Both the position numbers and the translations under genes were made by a program. The notes below the pieces were generated by a model. The model was not told the DNA's origin, ran no database searches, and saw nothing but the letters and a program-made list of their open reading frames with translations. Source: Ministeria vibrans ATCC 50519 (taxonomy: Eukaryota > Opisthokonta > Filasterea). From it: a stretch of DNA of 64,000 bases. The stretch is from assembly GCA_943704425.1 (NCBI GenBank), contig CALSCP010002643.1, forward strand, positions 8,889 to 72,888, given 5' to 3'. Numbering within the stretch: position 1 is the first letter of the stretch; every line of letters starts with the position of its first letter. Shown piece after piece: positions 43,280 through 57,284 of the stretch.

Positions 43280-46200
43280 ATGGCGGACAATCACAACAAC
43301 GACGGCGACACGAATGATGATATCAACAACAACGACAACGACAACAACAACAACAATAACAATAACAACAACAACAACAACAGCAACAGCGATGGCGACA
43401 TTGCTGCAACTTGGGCGCGTGACTACCCGACAGTTGTTGCTCGACTTGCCCGCGACTGCTACACCTCGGCCAGCGCTCTCATTGTCTCCGTGTCTAAGTA
43501 CCGCACCTCTGGAAATCCGGCATTAGCGTCTCTTGCCGACCTTTCAAGCGCAGCCGCAAGCGTTTCTCCTCTCGTTCATCTTTACACCTACCTTGGGTTT
43601 CGCGTTGCGACAGTCACCGACAACACAGCGCGCGTCACAACGAAACGCATCTCGGAGGGACTCGCCTTCCTTCAGCAGCGCGCAAACGCGACCACACAGG
43701 CGCATGTCACACCAATTGTTTCCGAGCGCATCTACTCTTCCAACCGCGACCTGCTTGTCGTGCACATCATGGGCCATGGAATCGGCGAAGGCGACCGATT
43801 TGGCATTGTTTTGTCGAATGCGTCCAACGATCTTGAGAGCGGCTTGACTCGTCTCTCATTTGCGGCGCTTGCGAAAGTTGTGCGTAAGAACGCAAATTGG
43901 CAGACGAACCAATTCCTCTTTGTCTTGGACATGTGCCAAGCAGGCACGGTACTCTCACCCACACTCTCGCCTGATCTCAACATGCAGGTTGGCGAAGGAT
44001 ACGGCCGCCTCTCGCTTCCACGAATTATTCCAACTGCGCAAGTTTTGGCATCGAGTTGCCCCAATCAACTTGCCTACTGTCCCGATGGCAGTTTGCCAAC
44101 GGTCTTTACACAACGCTTTGTTGAGGCTCTCAGCGCCCAGGAAGAGCGAAACACAGTTTTTGCCAGGCACGAGGTGTGGATCAACCTCAACATGCTCTGC
44201 CACCGAATGTCGGCGCATCAATCAACGGTAACCTTGCCCCAACGCCCCTGCTCCGGTCACCTACCCGAGTTTTTCAGCCACGACAGCTCTCTCACGGATG
44301 CCGCAGAGCGAGACACAAAACCCGGCATTATTTTCTTCAACCGAGAGTACGACCGTGACGCGGTTGTCAGCAGCCTTGCTCCCCATGACCCAAAGAGTCT
44401 TTCAGTCGTCGCGCCAAACATAGTGTGCGCCCTGCTGCTCCTGCACGCTGGCACTTGCGACGACGATGCAGTGCGCTCCATGCTCCAGCTGTCGCCCGTC
44501 GACTCTCTTTCGCCCTGGTCGCACGACGGTGTCGACTTCTTCCTTGCTCGCAAAGCCCACGTCATTGTTCTCTTGGCACACATCCAGTGCGAATCGGACA
44601 TTCAGTTTGCCGGAATTGCTTCTCGCGTCATCGACGCCTGCCACCCTCACGTCGTCTTTGCTGTCTTTCCCACCGCTCCCCCGCCACCAGCATTCGCTCG
44701 CCGCACATCCGACGATTCTAATCACGATCAGCAACTCGTTGTCAAGATCATCTCCGAGTTTCCTCGCCAAGGCAACAGCGACCAGTCCCTCCGCACGCAC
44801 GGGTTGCCCTTGGCTCTGACAAAGTACATGACAGACGTCTCGTTTACCCCCTCCTTGTCACAGCACCAAATAAACTTGCTGTCGCCCCTGGACGATCCTC
44901 CCATTTCGCCGTCAACCCAACTCAGGCGGCAGCTTGTTGACCTCACATGCGCCCCACGTGTCGCTACCAGGCCACAACACGAGAACGCGCTCGAGAAAGG
45001 CAATGCACCCGTGCTTCAAACCTTTGCGCGCGTTGCTCAATGCTCGTGTGCGCTTCCAACGTGCGATTTGTGTCGCATGGCCCTCCTTGCCGTGTGTGTT
45101 CCTCAGCACCCTCCTCGCACTCGCACTGGGTCTATGCACAAATTACTGGAGAGTGCAAGCGACACTCTGGCACTGGACGACGACACAGCGCACTCGCCTT
45201 ACACGCGTTTTATGGGTGCCCTCGAATTGGTGGGTGTGGCCGCCATCGAAGATGTGCTCTGGCATCCGCAAGCGAAATGCATCTTTCCTTCCAAGCTTAT
45301 TGCTTTCACTATTGTCTTCCGCGACACTACACTTGCCGAGGTGAATGCCTTGCGCGATCGCATTATGGATGAGTTGAGTGCCGTAGACAGGGCCGTCTTC
45401 AATTTTGACGCGACCACTGTCGTCTTTGTGGGCACACGAATTGGTTCAGTTCGATTTATTGTCCGTGGCACTCCCGGCCTTCTCTGGGTGCTTCAAAGTC
45501 GCTTGCACGCCACAGACGCTGCTCCCACCTGTACCATCTGCTCTCTCTCGGTCGCCAATATTGTTGTTGCAGACCATGAAGACCGGCAGCTCTTTGAGTC
45601 GCTCGGCGCTCCCATTGCGTCCGACGAGAAACCGACCGCAGATTCGACCGTCGTGTCTGCGACACACGCTGAGCGCAACGAGTCTCAATCGCAAGAGCAA
45701 CTCGAAACCGTCACGCAGCGCGTCCTAAATGTTCTCTCGGAGCGCGTCGTTGCCGCGAGCGAGTTTCTCTCTTGTCACCCTCACATTGTCACAGCGGCTC
45801 TCGTGGCTCTCCTTGCTCTTACTCTTGTTCTCAACGACACTCTGGCCCGTGCCGTGTTCACCAGCATGTCCTTTATTGTCAATCACTTGGCGCACGCTCA
45901 GCTGCGCACCAATCACACCGCCGCTGCTCCCCTGCTCGCGCTTCTTGGAGGGTTGTTCTTTTTTTGGAACGTGTGGCGCTATCGCACGAAAGTGCCCTTG
46001 TCTCTCCCTGTCAACACTATTTTTGTGTTGTCGTCGTTTCTGTGGGCCGGCGACTACTGTGTGACGTGGGTTAAATGTCTTACGCTGCTCTTTTTCTTTG
46101 TCAGCTTCTTTGACTTGTACAAGAAAAAGATTGCTCTGTCGCGTGACACGCTCCCTCCCGTCCTCTATGCCGTGGGCTTCCAAATGCGTGGACTCACCCC

Positions 46201-47050
46201 CCTATTCCACTCTCTCGCATCCAACCTCAACGTGACTGGGCACTGGGCAATTGCAGTGGATCTTCATCGCCCCCAGGCGGAGTATGCAATGATTCACGCC
46301 ACAGGTGAGATCAGTCGTGACATGCGTGTCAAGGTCGAAAAAAAACCGCTGAGCTACTTTGCGGAGCGCATTGACTCGACCAAAGCAAGGGACCCCCAAA
46401 AGCCCATTATGGCGTGCACCGCGTCACTTGTTGGCCTTGCGGACTCAGTTCCTGCCCTCCAGCGCTTTGTCAACGAGTACGACAGCAAACACGCGTTTCT
46501 CAGCGAGTCGCGCACCTGCCAGGACTTTTGCGAGTATTTTCTCTACCGCGTCTCACCCAGCAACAACACCAAATCGTACCTCATGGGCTTTTTGCGACTC
46601 AAAGCCTACCACATGATTCCCATTTTTGTGCTCTTCCTATGCCTCTTTGGCTTGCTCGGCGACTTCGATCTGTGGTTTGTGTTCTATCTCATTTTTGACT
46701 ACATGGAGTACACGCGCTACCGTGAAGAGGAGAAGAAGAAGCCGCCCAAAGTCCACGCCATCGGCTTGGCCATCACCATTACCATGCTCATCATCCTCTA
46801 CAGCACGCTTGGCTTCATCCTCTACTATGACTTTGCCATGACTGCCGTCTTCTTGCTGCTGGCCGTCTTCATGACCGTCCACGAGTATCTCACCATTCGT
46901 CCCCTCGGGATTCCCCGCTCCATCGACGCGTCTCTCCTTCAGCTCCACGACACAATTGTTCACAGCAGCATGAAGAGCGACAGCAACCTCAACATCGAGT
47001 CTCGTTGCGACATTTATCTTCCAAAGCGACTCAAAGAGAAAACCAGCTGA
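43280..47050 (+). CDS. Caspase-fold (C14) multi-pass membrane protein with LRAT/NlpC-like C-terminus, 1256 aa
   Basis: Intronless. Residues 1-38 are an Asn/Asp run. Residues about 55-330 form a peptidase C14 fold: strand ALIVSVSKYR, LVVHIMGHG with H166, FLFVLDMCQAGTV with C219, giving the His-Cys dyad. The middle (330-820) is not recognised; it contains a Cys cluster (CSCALPTCDLCRMALLAVC) and a repeated alpha/beta segment (IAFTIVFRDTTLAEVNALRD, GSVRFIVRGTPGLLWVLQSR). About four helices span 835-960. Residues 970-1100 look like a permuted papain/LRAT/NlpC module: GHWAIAVDL (H988), MIHATGE, and TCQDFCEYFL with C1080. More membrane helices follow (PIFVLFLCLFGLLG, GLAITITMLIILYSTLGFIL). Two potential cysteine-peptidase or acyltransferase centres in one membrane protein; role unknown. 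Confidence 0.72.
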   Translation: MADNHNNDGDTNDDINNNDNDNNNNNNNNNNNNNSNSDGDIAATWARDYPTVVARLARDCYTSASALIVSVSKYRTSGNPALASLADLSSAAASVSPLVHLYTYLGFRVATVTDNTARVTTKRISEGLAFLQQRANATTQAHVTPIVSERIYSSNRDLLVVHIMGHGIGEGDRFGIVLSNASNDLESGLTRLSFAALAKVVRKNANWQTNQFLFVLDMCQAGTVLSPTLSPDLNMQVGEGYGRLSLPRIIPTAQVLASSCPNQLAYCPDGSLPTVFTQRFVEALSAQEERNTVFARHEVWINLNMLCHRMSAHQSTVTLPQRPCSGHLPEFFSHDSSLTDAAERDTKPGIIFFNREYDRDAVVSSLAPHDPKSLSVVAPNIVCALLLLHAGTCDDDAVRSMLQLSPVDSLSPWSHDGVDFFLARKAHVIVLLAHIQCESDIQFAGIASRVIDACHPHVVFAVFPTAPPPPAFARRTSDDSNHDQQLVVKIISEFPRQGNSDQSLRTHGLPLALTKYMTDVSFTPSLSQHQINLLSPLDDPPISPSTQLRRQLVDLTCAPRVATRPQHENALEKGNAPVLQTFARVAQCSCALPTCDLCRMALLAVCVPQHPPRTRTGSMHKLLESASDTLALDDDTAHSPYTRFMGALELVGVAAIEDVLWHPQAKCIFPSKLIAFTIVFRDTTLAEVNALRDRIMDELSAVDRAVFNFDATTVVFVGTRIGSVRFIVRGTPGLLWVLQSRLHATDAAPTCTICSLSVANIVVADHEDRQLFESLGAPIASDEKPTADSTVVSATHAERNESQSQEQLETVTQRVLNVLSERVVAASEFLSCHPHIVTAALVALLALTLVLNDTLARAVFTSMSFIVNHLAHAQLRTNHTAAAPLLALLGGLFFFWNVWRYRTKVPLSLPVNTIFVLSSFLWAGDYCVTWVKCLTLLFFFVSFFDLYKKKIALSRDTLPPVLYAVGFQMRGLTPLFHSLASNLNVTGHWAIAVDLHRPQAEYAMIHATGEISRDMRVKVEKKPLSYFAERIDSTKARDPQKPIMACTASLVGLADSVPALQRFVNEYDSKHAFLSESRTCQDFCEYFLYRVSPSNNTKSYLMGFLRLKAYHMIPIFVLFLCLFGLLGDFDLWFVFYLIFDYMEYTRYREEEKKKPPKVHAIGLAITITMLIILYSTLGFILYYDFAMTAVFLLLAVFMTVHEYLTIRPLGIPRSIDASLLQLHDTIVHSSMKSDSNLNIESRCDIYLPKRLKEKTS

Positions 47051-47492
47051 GATTTTATATAATATTTTTCAGTTATTTTTATACAATACAATAATAATAA
47101 ATTTATTATTATTATTGTTTGGACGTGATAAATGCATAAGTAATTTAAAATTATAACATTGATATTTAGAAAACAACCATAAAAACAATAAAATCTTCTT
47201 GGGGCTACCCTATGGCAGAAGCATTATATTACACTCACACACTCACTATTACTCTTCATACACACTCACTATTACACTCTTCATTGTAGTATAATTATGT
47301 TGAGTAAAAATTTCACTTCATATTCTATTAATAAATGGGTTGTATTCTTCTTCTCCTTCGAATAAATCTTACTGGATAGCAATTGCACTTGTGCTTTTGT
47401 TGTAGATCTGGTGAGTGATGGTGTCTTTGCTCACAATTCATAAATCGGTTGAATAATATTATTCTTTTATTCCTCTTATTAAATTGTTCACC
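47051..47492. other. AT-rich spacer
   Basis: 442 bases with ATT repeats (47090-47120) and ACACTCACTATTAC tandem motifs (47234-47285). The sequence GGGGCTACCCTATGGCAGAAG (47200-47220) faintly resembles the short-element core. No gene seen. Confidence 0.4.
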
Positions 47493-48763
47493 ATGGCCGA
47501 CAAATTTGCAATGCACAGCCAACTGGTGCACCTCCAGTCCAAATACGTGGGAACTGGCCATGCAGACACGAGTCGATTGTACGAAACCTCAAAAAAACGC
47601 TCTTTGTGCTCTTCCCGTTCCTTCCATGCCAAGCCACACGCCCCCACTCCGTCCCCGCCTCTCTTACAACACCACCACCCCACTTTTAATCTCTCGTTTT
47701 CCCTTCCTTTCTCACAATCGTCGGTTCGATTTTTTTTCTTCACTTGTAGCGAATGGATGCTGAACCAGCGAAGAGACAGCTATGCGTCGTACATTGGCCA
47801 CCACAACCTCATTGGATACATGGCTATTGTCGAGAACGAGCCCATTGCCAAGATGCGCTTTCGCTTTCAAAAGGTGCACTCACTTCCTTCTCAATCTCAC
47901 TTTTCATTCTCTCTCACTTGGCTCTCTCACTTGGTTTCCTCCCTCTCTCTCACTTGGTTTCCTCTCTCTGTCTCACTTGGTTTCATTCTCTCTCCTCTCT
48001 CTGTCTCACTTGGTTTCCTCCCTCTGTCTCACTTTGTTTCCTCCCTCTGTCTCACTTGGTTTCCTCTCTCTGTCTCACTTGGTTTCATTCTCTCTCCTCT
48101 CTCTGTCTCACTTGGTTTCCTCCCTCTGTCTCACTTTNNNNNNNNTCTCACTTTGTTTCCTCCCTCTGTCTCACTTGGTTTCCTCTCTCTGTCTCACTTG
48201 GTTTCATTCTCTCTCCTCTCTCTGTCTCACTTGGTTTCCTCCCTCTGTCTCACTTGGTTTCCTCTCTCTGTCTCACTTGGTTTCATTCTCTCTCCTCTCT
48301 CTGTCTCACTTTGTTTCCTCCCTCTGTCTCACTTGGTTTCCTCTCTCTGTCTCACTTGGTTTCATTCTCTCTCCTCTCTCTGTCTCACTTTGTTTCCTCC
48401 CTCTGTCTCACTTGGTTTCCTCTCTCTGTCTCACTTGGTTTCATTCTCTCTCCTCTCTCTGTCTCACTTGGTTTCCTCCCTCTGTCTCACTTGGTTTCCT
48501 CTCTCTGTCTCACTTGGTTTAATTCTCTCTCACTTGGTTTCATTCGGCTTGATTCTCTCTCACTTTGTTTCTCCTCTCTTTCACTTGGCTTTATTCTCTC
48601 TCTCACTTGGCTTTATTCTCTTTCTCACTTTGTGTCCTTCTCAATCATTTTGCTCCGATCACTTTGTTTTCTCGCTCTAACTCTCTCTGTCTCTCATTAG
48701 GCAATGCTCGCACCCTGTGGTCCCCACCCGCCCAAGCCTCGTTGGGACACCAATGTTGAATAG
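47493..48763 (+). CDS. SF3B5: Splicing factor 3B subunit 5 (SF3b10), 90 aa
   Basis: Smallest subunit of the U2 snRNP SF3b complex. Exons 47493-47578, 47750-47873 and 48701-48763 join in phases 2 and 0. The peptide matches the family along its length: HSQLVHLQSKYVGTGHADTS, WMLNQRRDSYASYIGHHNL, MAIVENEPIAKMRFRF, MLAPCGPHPPKP. Length 90 against 86 in human. Intron 2 is filled by a minisatellite and an N gap. Long open frames through that intron are artefacts of the repeat. Confidence 0.95.
47915..48690 (+). repeat. Pyrimidine-rich minisatellite with short gap in SF3B5 intron 2
   Basis: Tandem units of CTCTGTCTCACTTGGTTTCC alternating with TTCATTCTCTCTCC, organised as a higher-order unit of about 80 bases repeated several times. 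Eight N at 48138-48145 interrupt it. Units vary G/T in ACTTGG versus ACTTTG. Confidence 0.9.
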
Positions 48764-49113
48764 ACCATATGTAAACGATCTTGTACAAACAATAGAAAGA
48801 ACCTTTTGAGAAAAGCCACTCTTATAACTCTGGATCACTTTCGAATCGCAAAGACGGGTTGGGATGATTAAACGCGATAGATTCCACGTCATCTTCTCGG
48901 AGTGACACGACCTATACGAGCAGAGCAAAGTCTCTCACTGACTCTGACACTCCAAACCAGTTGGCATTTATCATTCGCAAGGGTAAAACTGGTTCATTCG
49001 TAACAAACACTAATGATGGCAGTAAATATATTCGTATTCTGAAAGTTCTTCGTGAAAATATCATTATCAACTATCTTAAAAAACAAAAAACACACAGAAA
49101 AAAAGGAAGAGAA
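48764..49113. other. Spacer downstream of SF3B5, no gene recognised
   Basis: 350 bases between two stop codons of convergent genes. An open frame from 48961 into the ABC gene region is antisense chance. Nothing else seen. Confidence 0.4.
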
Positions 49114-51790
49114 TCAGACGTAGGTACCCTGTGGATCAGAATCGTACTCTGCTGGACCACTCTGGTCGTCGTCGCCATCCGCCTCAGCAGCAGCAGCAGC
49201 AGAAGCAGAAGCAACACCGACACCGTTGTCGAGAGGCGTGGGCGACGGGTTGGCGGTGGCAGTGGCGGTGGCAGTGGCGGTGGCTGTCTCGCCAAACTGG
49301 CGACTGGCAAGTGCGTAGTACTCGCCCTGGAGCGCCATGAGTTCGTCGTGCGTGCCCTGCTCGCTCACCTTGCCGTTGCGGATCACAATAATGCGGCTGC
49401 AGTTGCGAACGGTGCTCAGTCGATGCGCAATCATGATAGTCGTGCGTCCCACCGACGCACGGTCCAGCGCCTCCTGCACGATCGCCTCGCTCTCGCTGTC
49501 CAGTGCCGACGTACTCTCGTCAAGCAGCAGAATCTTGGGATTCTTCACGAGCGCACGAGCAATGGCAATGCGCTGCTTTTGGCCACCGGACAACTGCGCG
49601 CCCTTCTCGCCCACCTGGGTGTCGTAGCCGTCGGGCATGGACATGATGAAGTCGTGGATGTTGGCGGCGCGTGCGGCAGCGACAATGTCGTCGTGCTGCG
49701 CAAGGGGCACGCCATACCCAATGTTGTTGCCAATGGACGTGCCAAACAGCACGGGCTCCTGTGAGACAAGCGAGATTTGCGATCGCAGCCACTTGACGTT
49801 AGCGTCGGCCGTAGCAACACCGTCAATGAGAACCTCGCCTGAGAGACAGTCGTAGAAGCGCTCGACAAGCGCAATGCAGGTACTTTTGCCGCAGCCACTG
49901 CCGCCCACAAGGGCAACGGACTCGCCCGGTGCGACGGTGAACGACAGACCCTCGAGCACACGCGCGTCTGGACGGGTTGGGTAGCGGAAGAAGACGTTGT
50001 TAAACTCGACGTGACCGCGCGCGTTAGGCTCCTTCTCGCCCTCGTCCGTGACAGGATCAATGGTTGAGATGCGATCGAGCAGTCGGAAGACGGTCGAGGC
50101 GGCTGCCTTGGCGGCACCCACGTCAGGCGCAAACGCAAGCAGGTTGCCGGCACCCATGGCTGTGAAGATAATCGCCGAAAACACCTTCATCATGGCAAGG
50201 AAGGTAAGTTCGCCGTCGACGACGAGCTGACCGCCGTACCAGTACGCGAGCGCATACGTAAAGTAGACAAGCGAGTTGGACGCGCCGTAGGCAAGACCCG
50301 TAAAGTGTGACTGGCGCATCGCTTTGCGGTGCGGCACGTCCAGCCTGGCCACGTAGCGCTGGAGGAAGAGTTCCTCGCGTGTGAGCGACGCCACGGTGCG
50401 CATGGCATCGAGCGCCTCGGTGAGCACCTGCGTCGACTTGCCGTACGCCGTCTGCTGCTCCGCCTGCATGCCCGTAATCATCTTCATCTGCAGTGCACCC
50501 GCCAGCGCAATCAGGGGCACACAACCGAGCACGACCAAACACAGCTTCCACGAGGCACCGCCCGACGAGAAGGCAATGGAGAGACCGGCCACGAGCGAGA
50601 CAACGCCGGACAGCACGACACCAAGACGACCTCCCGAGAGACCTTGAATGAGCGTGGCGTCAGTTGCAAGCGATGCAGTCAGCTTGCCCGACTGATGCTT
50701 CTCTTCGTCGTAAAAAGCCATCTCTTGGCGCACCATCGAGTCAAAGGTTTGCTGGCGCACGCGCAGTGTGAGCGCCTCGCCCGCCCACGTCAACATGTAC
50801 ATTTGCAGGAACATTCCAATGCCATTGGCGGTTGCCAGAACAAGGAACATGGCCGACCAGAAGTTTGCGCCCGAGCGCAGTTCGTCGCGCGGCAGCGTAA
50901 AGACGTTAAGAACCTCGGAGAAGAGCACGGCAAAGAGGGGCATGACCACACCGGAGGCGGCCGCGCCAATGGCACCCAGAATCATTTGGACGAGTTCGGG
51001 GCGGTTCATGCCGTAGATGCGCCACACCGAGACGGGGTAGATGTCGTCGGGGACCTCGGGGTCGTCTTCGTCGACGATCTCCTTGAGGAAAAAGCGGCTG
51101 CTTCCACCGCTCTTCTTCGACTTGCTGATAGCCTTGATGGCGGCAATGTTGGGAGCCGGCTCGTTGACACTTTCGAGACGCTCTTGTTCCTCGGCAAGGG
51201 CCAGTGCCGAGATGGCGTTCTCCTTCTCAAGGCGATGCGCCTCCTCGTCGACCTTGCCCGACATCTGCTGCGCATCCACGAGTGCCTTAAAGGCCCCATT
51301 ATGGTCGATGAGGTCGTTCCACTTGCCCTCCTCCAGCACCTTGCCCCCACCGAGCACCACAATCTTGTCTGCGTCCTGAACCGTACTCAGACGATGCGCA
51401 ATCATGACTGACGTGCGGTCTTGCTTTGCTCGGTCAATCGCGTCCTGCACCTTTTTCTCGCTCTCCGTGTCCAGCGCGCTTGTCGCCTGTGCAGAAAAAA
51501 AAGGAAGCAACGTAAATCGTGAGTAAGCGAAAAAAAAAGGGAGGAGAATCAATAAAACAATATGTTTACCTCATCAAGAAGAAGAATGCGAGGATTGCGC
51601 ATGAGCGCACGGGCAATGCAGATACGTTGCTTCTGACCACCCGACACATTGGCACCGCGCTCACCGACAATCGTGTCGTACTGGTCTGGCAATGTCTTGA
51701 TGGTCGTGTGGATGTTGGCCTTGCGCGCAGCAGCCTAATTATAAAGTGATAATGTATGAGAAACCAAGCGCAAAATGTGATGATGGATAA

Positions 51791-51837
<47 letters not shown>

Positions 51838-54211
51838 TAAATTATTATTAATAATATTATAATTATATTTTTTTACCTTGACGTCTTCGAGGGACGCTTC
51901 GCCGTTAGGAGACGTGATGGAGATGTTGTCCTTGATGCTGAGACCAAAGAGCGATGGTTCTTGCGACACAAGACCAAGGTTCTCGCGCAGCCAACGCACG
52001 TTGAGCGTGCGGATGTCAACGCCGTCGAGCAGCACCTGCCCCTCGTCGGGATCGTAGAAGCGCTCAAGCAGCGCAATGCACGTCGATTTGCCGCAGCCAC
52101 TGCCGCCCACCAATGCCACTGTCTGGCCTGCCTCAATCACCAAGTTCAACTTGTCCAACACAGGCACATCCTTACTACAGAAAAATAAGTTGTCGTGTCA
52201 CAAGACGCTCAATCCACCTCGTTTTAGTCCCGTACCGAGAAGGATAGGCAAAGGAAACATTCTTAAACTCAATGCGACCCTGGCACGACGCCGGCTTAAG
52301 ACCTTCCTCGGACAGCGGATCAACAGCGCTCTCGTGCTCAATCTGCTCGTAGATGGAGTAGGCGGCACTCATGCCCTTGGCCACCTCGGCCATGGGCGGC
52401 GCTGCATTGCCCAGAGAAAAGGCCGCAAGAAGCACCGCAAAAAACACATTTAAAAGCACGCCTGAGGTAATGGCGTTGTCCAGAATCAGCACAGAGCCAT
52501 ACCAGAACGCAAGCGCATCCGTTCCAAACAGGAAAAAGTATGTCAGCCCTAAAATAGAAACACGAAGAGAGCGTTGTAAGAATCAAAAAGTACTGAAGCT
52601 GCAATCACATCATACCCATTCCAATGCCCTGCATAAGTCCACGTCGCTTGCCCACCACGAAGGCATCTTCAAGGTTGTTTGCATATCGCTGCGACTCCTT
52701 CGTTTCGCCCTGGAAACTCGCCACTGTCCGGACTGCACTCAACACCTCCTGAGCAACACCACCTACACAAAAATTCCACAAAAGTAACAAGTTTGAGTAT
52801 CATAAAAACCATTGGTTGTTTCTGGTTATCTGACCTGCTTTGGCGTATGCTTCTTGGCTCTGAGCGGTGAGCGTGACCATCATCTTGCTGAGGAACATTC
52901 CGCTCATGGCAAGCAGTGGGAATGCCGCACACATGACAGCTGCAAGTCGCGCATTACGCACAAAGGCCAGCACAAAGCCAGCGACAAAGGTTGTCAGATG
53001 AATAAGGGCCATGGTGAGTTTCTCGCCACAGGCATTCTGCAGAATGAGCGAATCTGTGACCACGCGCGTGGTCAGCTCACCGCGCTTCTCCATGTCGAAC
53101 CAGCCCACGTCACGACGCAGCAACGACTTGACGTACATGATGCGCATGCGGTGTGTACGACGCTCGGCAATCATCGTCAGAGGCATGGCGCCAAAGTAGC
53201 TCATCACCCACGTTCCAATTGCAAGGTACACAAACCTGTAATAAAAAGAAAGAAGAAGAAAAGAAAAAGAAAAAACAAAAACGAGGGTTAAACGAGTTTG
53301 TTTGTTTGTCAATAATTGTATTCCTACCAAAGAGTCTGTTTGAGTAGCTCCGCCTGAAACTCACTTTCCGTCTGCGTGCTGTTCTCCGACACGAATCCCG
53401 TGAACACATCGATGGTGTTGCCAAAGACAACCGTCTACAGCACCACAGGAGGACGTGTCAGACAGGGCGGTTGGATCTCGGGACAGCTCCACATGTCACC
53501 CACACAACATATTCCGTCGGATGCGACAAACAAAACAAAGACGCACAGCCGCGAAACAAGACAACCAATGCAGCAACGATGCCCACGTATACAAGGGAAC
53601 CCTCAAGGGTAGTCCGATGCGCCGCAGAGCGCGGCCATCGGGGCCAAACTGGCGGTGCACGCGCCAACAAACATTGCTCGACCAACCCCTGGTATCATTT
53701 CGTAACAGGACGCGCCGCATTCCCCAGCCCATCCAGTATCTTACCATAAGAGGCAGGTTGGTGCCCGTGATGATCGATGCGATGATGCCGATGACGATGA
53801 CGACCTTCTCCACTGCACAGAAAGAGAGAGACACACAAAAAACACATTTGGGATCAGCCGAGCGTATTTTTTTTTGAACCGTGGCTCTTTAATGTCGCTT
53901 TTTCAGCGTCTTCTTACGGCCCGTGCTGTAGCGGAAGAGCAACGCAGAGAAGGGGACCTTCTTCTCCTCCTCCTTGTCGGCCTTGCCCGAGCCGTCAGCA
54001 GGCTTGCCCTTGTCAATCTGGGGGTGGAGATGGGGCACAGAGTGTGTGAGATGCCGACGGAAGCGCACAGCCGCAACGGACTCACCTTGGCGCCGCTGCT
54101 GTCGAGATCATCCATGCTGATGACATTGCCATCGGAGGCGATGAGCACGTCGCGTGACTGTGCGCGCGATGCCTGCGTGCGACCCGACGCTGTCGCCGTG
54201 TCTTTGCCCAT
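49114..54211 (-). CDS. ABCB-type full ABC transporter (P-glycoprotein-like)
   Basis: TMD-NBD-TMD-NBD exporter. Around ten exons; start ATG 54211 ([12 protein letters not shown]), exon 1 54211-54086, then [11 protein letters not shown].. and [20 protein letters not shown] (first helix). NBD1: [20 protein letters not shown] (Walker A, 52140-52080 region), signature [13 protein letters not shown] then ATSALD. NBD2: [47 protein letters not shown] and the H-loop [12 protein letters not shown]. The linker (51280-51060) is charged. The C-terminal tail is Ala/Thr-rich from a short repeat. NBD1 has Val where the first Leu of LSGGQ is usual, otherwise both sites look intact. Substrate unknown; family members pump lipids, peptides or xenobiotics. 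Exon limits in TMD1 are approximate; an AAT repeat (51793-51842) lies in one intron. Confidence 0.9.
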
Positions 54212-54938
54212 TGCCACGCGTCTGCTGCTGTGCTGCGGGGGGGGGGTATTCGGCAATTGGTGAGTGCGTATTGGTAGTGGGCGCGCACACGTGCACTTTG
54301 CTGCTCGACTTACATGAATTGGGTCAAATTGAATGGATTTCTATTTGATATTTTGATTCTTGACCAACCCAGATTTTTTGAAAAACTCCCAACCACAGTG
54401 ATAAGAAAAGATAGAGATCTCGATCGGCTGGAGCGGCCAGGTTCTCCGGTTCATCTTTATTCCTTAGTCAACAAGTCGACTGGGTGTTTGGATGAATCGG
54501 TAGTGCAGCATGAAGAGTGGTGGAAGGACGAGTTTGACTCACTTGATTTCACATCGAAAATATGATCATTATGACTTGATTTCACATCGAAAATATGTTC
54601 ATTATGATCGAGTGAGTAAAATTCGACGTTGCAATCATCCATCTTCATTTTTTAGTCAACGTTGAGCCAACTCAGCCAAGGCGGACGGGCCAACGCCACT
54701 TAATGTTTTGAATGGATGACCCAAAAGATTAGATTCCGAGTTTGACTCATTCGAGTACAATAATAATAATTATAACTATAATTATAATTATATAAATAGT
54801 AACTTTTCACTCCATTTATTCCCTAGATAGGTTGTAAAATGTAAAATGTCATTCTCTCTAAACAATTGAACAATAAAAACTTGAAAAAGATTAACTGTTT
54901 GACTGAGTTTTCATATTTGACTGAAGCACATTACACAC
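54212..54938. other. Spacer with small unassigned frame and a 32-base tandem duplication
   Basis: 727 bases. An ATG frame at 54314-54565 (83 codons, with EEWWKDEFDSLDF) has no recognised family. Immediately after, CTTGATTTCACATCGAAAAT occurs twice in tandem (about 54541-54600). The rest is AT-rich. Confidence 0.4.
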
Positions 54939-57164
<2,226 letters not shown>

Positions 57165-57284
57165 GTTTTTCTTGTGAATAAAAGTGATCGGTGATGATCA
57201 TTGATTGATCAATGAGTTGAGTCGTGATCAGCGACACTGGTCGATGCTCAGTCGCTCGGCGCTTCTCACTTCAATTGTTCAACC

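Noticed and set aside
47915-48690. Regular repeats considered as a CRISPR array
   Set aside because: Units are contiguous low-complexity pyrimidine repeats with no unique spacers, in a eukaryotic intron.
47484-48700. Three long frames through the SF3B5 intron encoding LSLTWFPLSVSLGF-type repeats
   Set aside because: They are translations of a minisatellite open in all three frames and include the N gap.
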